DNA of 5,265 bases from Clostridia bacterium (GTDB taxonomy: Bacteria; Bacillota; Clostridia; Christensenellales; HGM11417): contig JAQVSX010000064.1 of the NCBI GenBank assembly GCA_028700355.1, forward strand, positions 1 through 5,265, written 5' to 3'. Position numbers and translations under genes: made by a program. Positions 4,146 to 5,265 of the stretch are shown piece by piece. Every line of letters starts with the position of its first letter. Position 1 is the stretch's first letter. The notes beneath the pieces were generated by a model. That model did no database searches, had not been told where the DNA came from, and was given only the letters and a program-made list of their open reading frames with translations.

Positions 4146-5228
4146 TTACTCAAAATAGTAGGGTTTTTTCTGCTTGGCAGAAATATAGATGCCTTCAAGT
4201 ATCCTTGTTATCATAGCTGCCTGTTCTGGCTCTACAATCAGCTTGCCACTGCCTAATATCGCATCAATAAATGTTTTTGCCTCAAGGTAGTTGTCATTTA
4301 TTGTTTTGCCTTCGTAAAATGCCACTCCTCCGGAAGCAAAATTATAAGTTGTTTCGTACTGCTCGTTATTGTTAACACCGTTAAACCTAAGTTTGCCGCT
4401 TGTAAGCATTTCTGCACCTGCCTTTGTTCCGCAAAGCTCGCAGACAGCTTCTCTTGCATTTAGCGTATTAAGCGCCCAACTTGATTCTAATACTATAGTT
4501 GCACCGTTTTTCATCACAACAAAGCCAAATGCGCTGTCTTCCACTGTAAACTTTTCTGTGTCCCAATCACCCCAAGCGTTTGCGGTTTGTGTATCTTTAT
4601 TTAGTTTATGATATATCGTTCCAACGGCATATAACGGCTGATAATTATTCATCATATAAAGGGTTAAATCAAGCGCATGAGTTCCTATATCTATCAAAGG
4701 ACCTCCTCCTTGCTTTTCTTCGTCTAAAAATACGCCCCAGGTAGGTACAGCTCGCCGCCTTAACGCAATTGCCTTGCCTAAATAGATGTCGCCCAAAGTA
4801 CCCTTTTCACATTCTTTTTTTAAAAGTAGACTGTCCCTTCTGTATCTGTTCTGATAACCTATCGTAAAAAGCTTTCCACTCTTATCTCTTGCGTCAATCA
4901 TTTTAAGGGTTTCGGTATAATTCATAGCCATAGGTTTTTCGCACATTACATGCTTGCCGCTAAGCAAAGCGTTTACCGTCATTTCGCAGTGCATATTGTT
5001 AGGCGTACAAATACATACTGCATCAAGCTTTTCTTCAAGCAACTGCTTATAATCTGCAAATACCTTTGCCTTGCCAAGCGAATATTTTTCGTTTGCACTC
5101 TCTGCCCTTTGGATAATAATATCACAATATGCGCTAATTTCCGCATCCTGCTGCTGTAAAATTGCGGGAATATGCTTGCCGTTCGCTATTCCTCCGCAGC
5201 CAATAATACCAAATTTAAGCTTTTTCAT
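4146..5228 (-). CDS. Gfo/Idh/MocA-family NAD(P)-dependent oxidoreductase (360 aa)
   Basis: This is a complete sugar or inositol dehydrogenase of the Gfo/Idh/MocA family. The Rossmann domain has G-I-I-G-C-G at 7-12 and Asp36 in ISAYCD. CEKPM (96-100) carries the catalytic lysine Lys98. The substrate domain holds GGGPLIDIGTHALDL (174-188), with Asp180 and His184 as the catalytic pair. The stretches RRRAVPTWGVF (157-167) and VEDSAFGFVVMKNGATIVLESSWALN (229-254) look like those of a large Firmicutes subgroup that I remember beside sugar phosphate isomerase/epimerase genes. It is the first gene of the visible operon and is followed after 17 bp by such an epimerase gene. AAGGAG lies 10 bases before the ATG. 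No promoter can be fixed because only 37 bp upstream are visible, and the operon may begin beyond the right edge. The expected role is oxidation of a sugar hydroxyl to a ketone, or the reverse; substrate unknown. Confidence 0.94.
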   Translation of the reverse strand: MKKLKFGIIGCGGIANGKHIPAILQQQDAEISAYCDIIIQRAESANEKYSLGKAKVFADYKQLLEEKLDAVCICTPNNMHCEMTVNALLSGKHVMCEKPMAMNYTETLKMIDARDKSGKLFTIGYQNRYRRDSLLLKKECEKGTLGDIYLGKAIALRRRAVPTWGVFLDEEKQGGGPLIDIGTHALDLTLYMMNNYQPLYAVGTIYHKLNKDTQTANAWGDWDTEKFTVEDSAFGFVVMKNGATIVLESSWALNTLNAREAVCELCGTKAGAEMLTSGKLRFNGVNNNEQYETTYNFASGGVAFYEGKTINDNYLEAKTFIDAILGSGKLIVEPEQAAMITRILEGIYISAKQKKPYYFE

Positions 5229-5238
5229 TATAATTCTG

Positions 5239-5244
5239 CTCCTT
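5239..5244 (-). promoter_or_regulatory. Ribosome binding site of the 4146-5228 dehydrogenase
   Basis: On the minus strand AAGGAG lies 10 bases before the ATG at 5228, a slightly long but acceptable spacing. The bases from 5245 to the window end are almost only A and T, with a loose TTAAAAAATATTTTTAA dyad. They could be an UP element, a -10 region or intergenic filler, and I cannot decide between these. Confidence 0.6.
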
Positions 5245-5265
5245 AAAAATATTTTTTAAATAGGT

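Noticed and set aside
4369..5259. Plus-strand open frames at 4369-4611, 4950-5159 and 5071-5259.
   Set aside because: Antisense shadows of the second dehydrogenase, with no ribosome binding sites or recognisable motifs.

Overview
The window comes from an AT-rich, low-GC bacterium, most likely a Firmicute of the class Clostridia, probably gut-associated. The evidence is strong AAGGAG-type ribosome binding sites, sigma-A style promoters, T-tailed terminators, an ISL3-type insertion sequence end, and protein types that are common in anaerobic Clostridia. This placement is inference; no marker gene is present. Standard UGA usage is consistent with the reading frames.

Layout. Bases 1-197 are the right end of an ISL3-family insertion sequence: the last 30 codons of the transposase, a 34-bp palindrome and the terminal inverted repeat. 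After a short AT-rich region with a candidate promoter come two plus-strand genes (348-707 and 727-1221). The first is a small soluble protein of unknown function. The second is a zinc-ribbon protein with a Gln-rich linker and a glycine-rich membrane domain of the DUF4190 type. They are 19 bp apart, look co-transcribed, and end at a clear intrinsic terminator (1259-1293).

The rest is on the minus strand and reads towards the first pair. In transcription order it holds a Gfo/Idh/MocA dehydrogenase (5228-4146), a sugar phosphate isomerase/epimerase-type TIM barrel (4128-3166) only 17 bp downstream, and a strong terminator (3146-3107). A maltose/galactoside O-acetyltransferase (3026-2475) follows, and then a second Gfo/Idh/MocA dehydrogenase (2372-1344) with its own well-formed promoter. 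The four genes are thus probably at least three transcription units that share a theme.

The minus-strand genes suggest carbohydrate modification or catabolism. An NAD(P)-dependent dehydrogenase paired with a metal-dependent TIM-barrel epimerase, plus a second dehydrogenase, matches the logic of known oxidise-epimerise-reduce pathways that work through 3-keto sugars (E. coli ycjS/ycjR/ycjQ). The substrate cannot be read from the sequence. I see no CRISPR array, tRNA, rRNA or riboswitch, and no clearly new defence or mobile system. The most interesting points are the sugar-redox cluster, the unexplained small-protein/membrane-protein pair, and several compact regulatory dyads.
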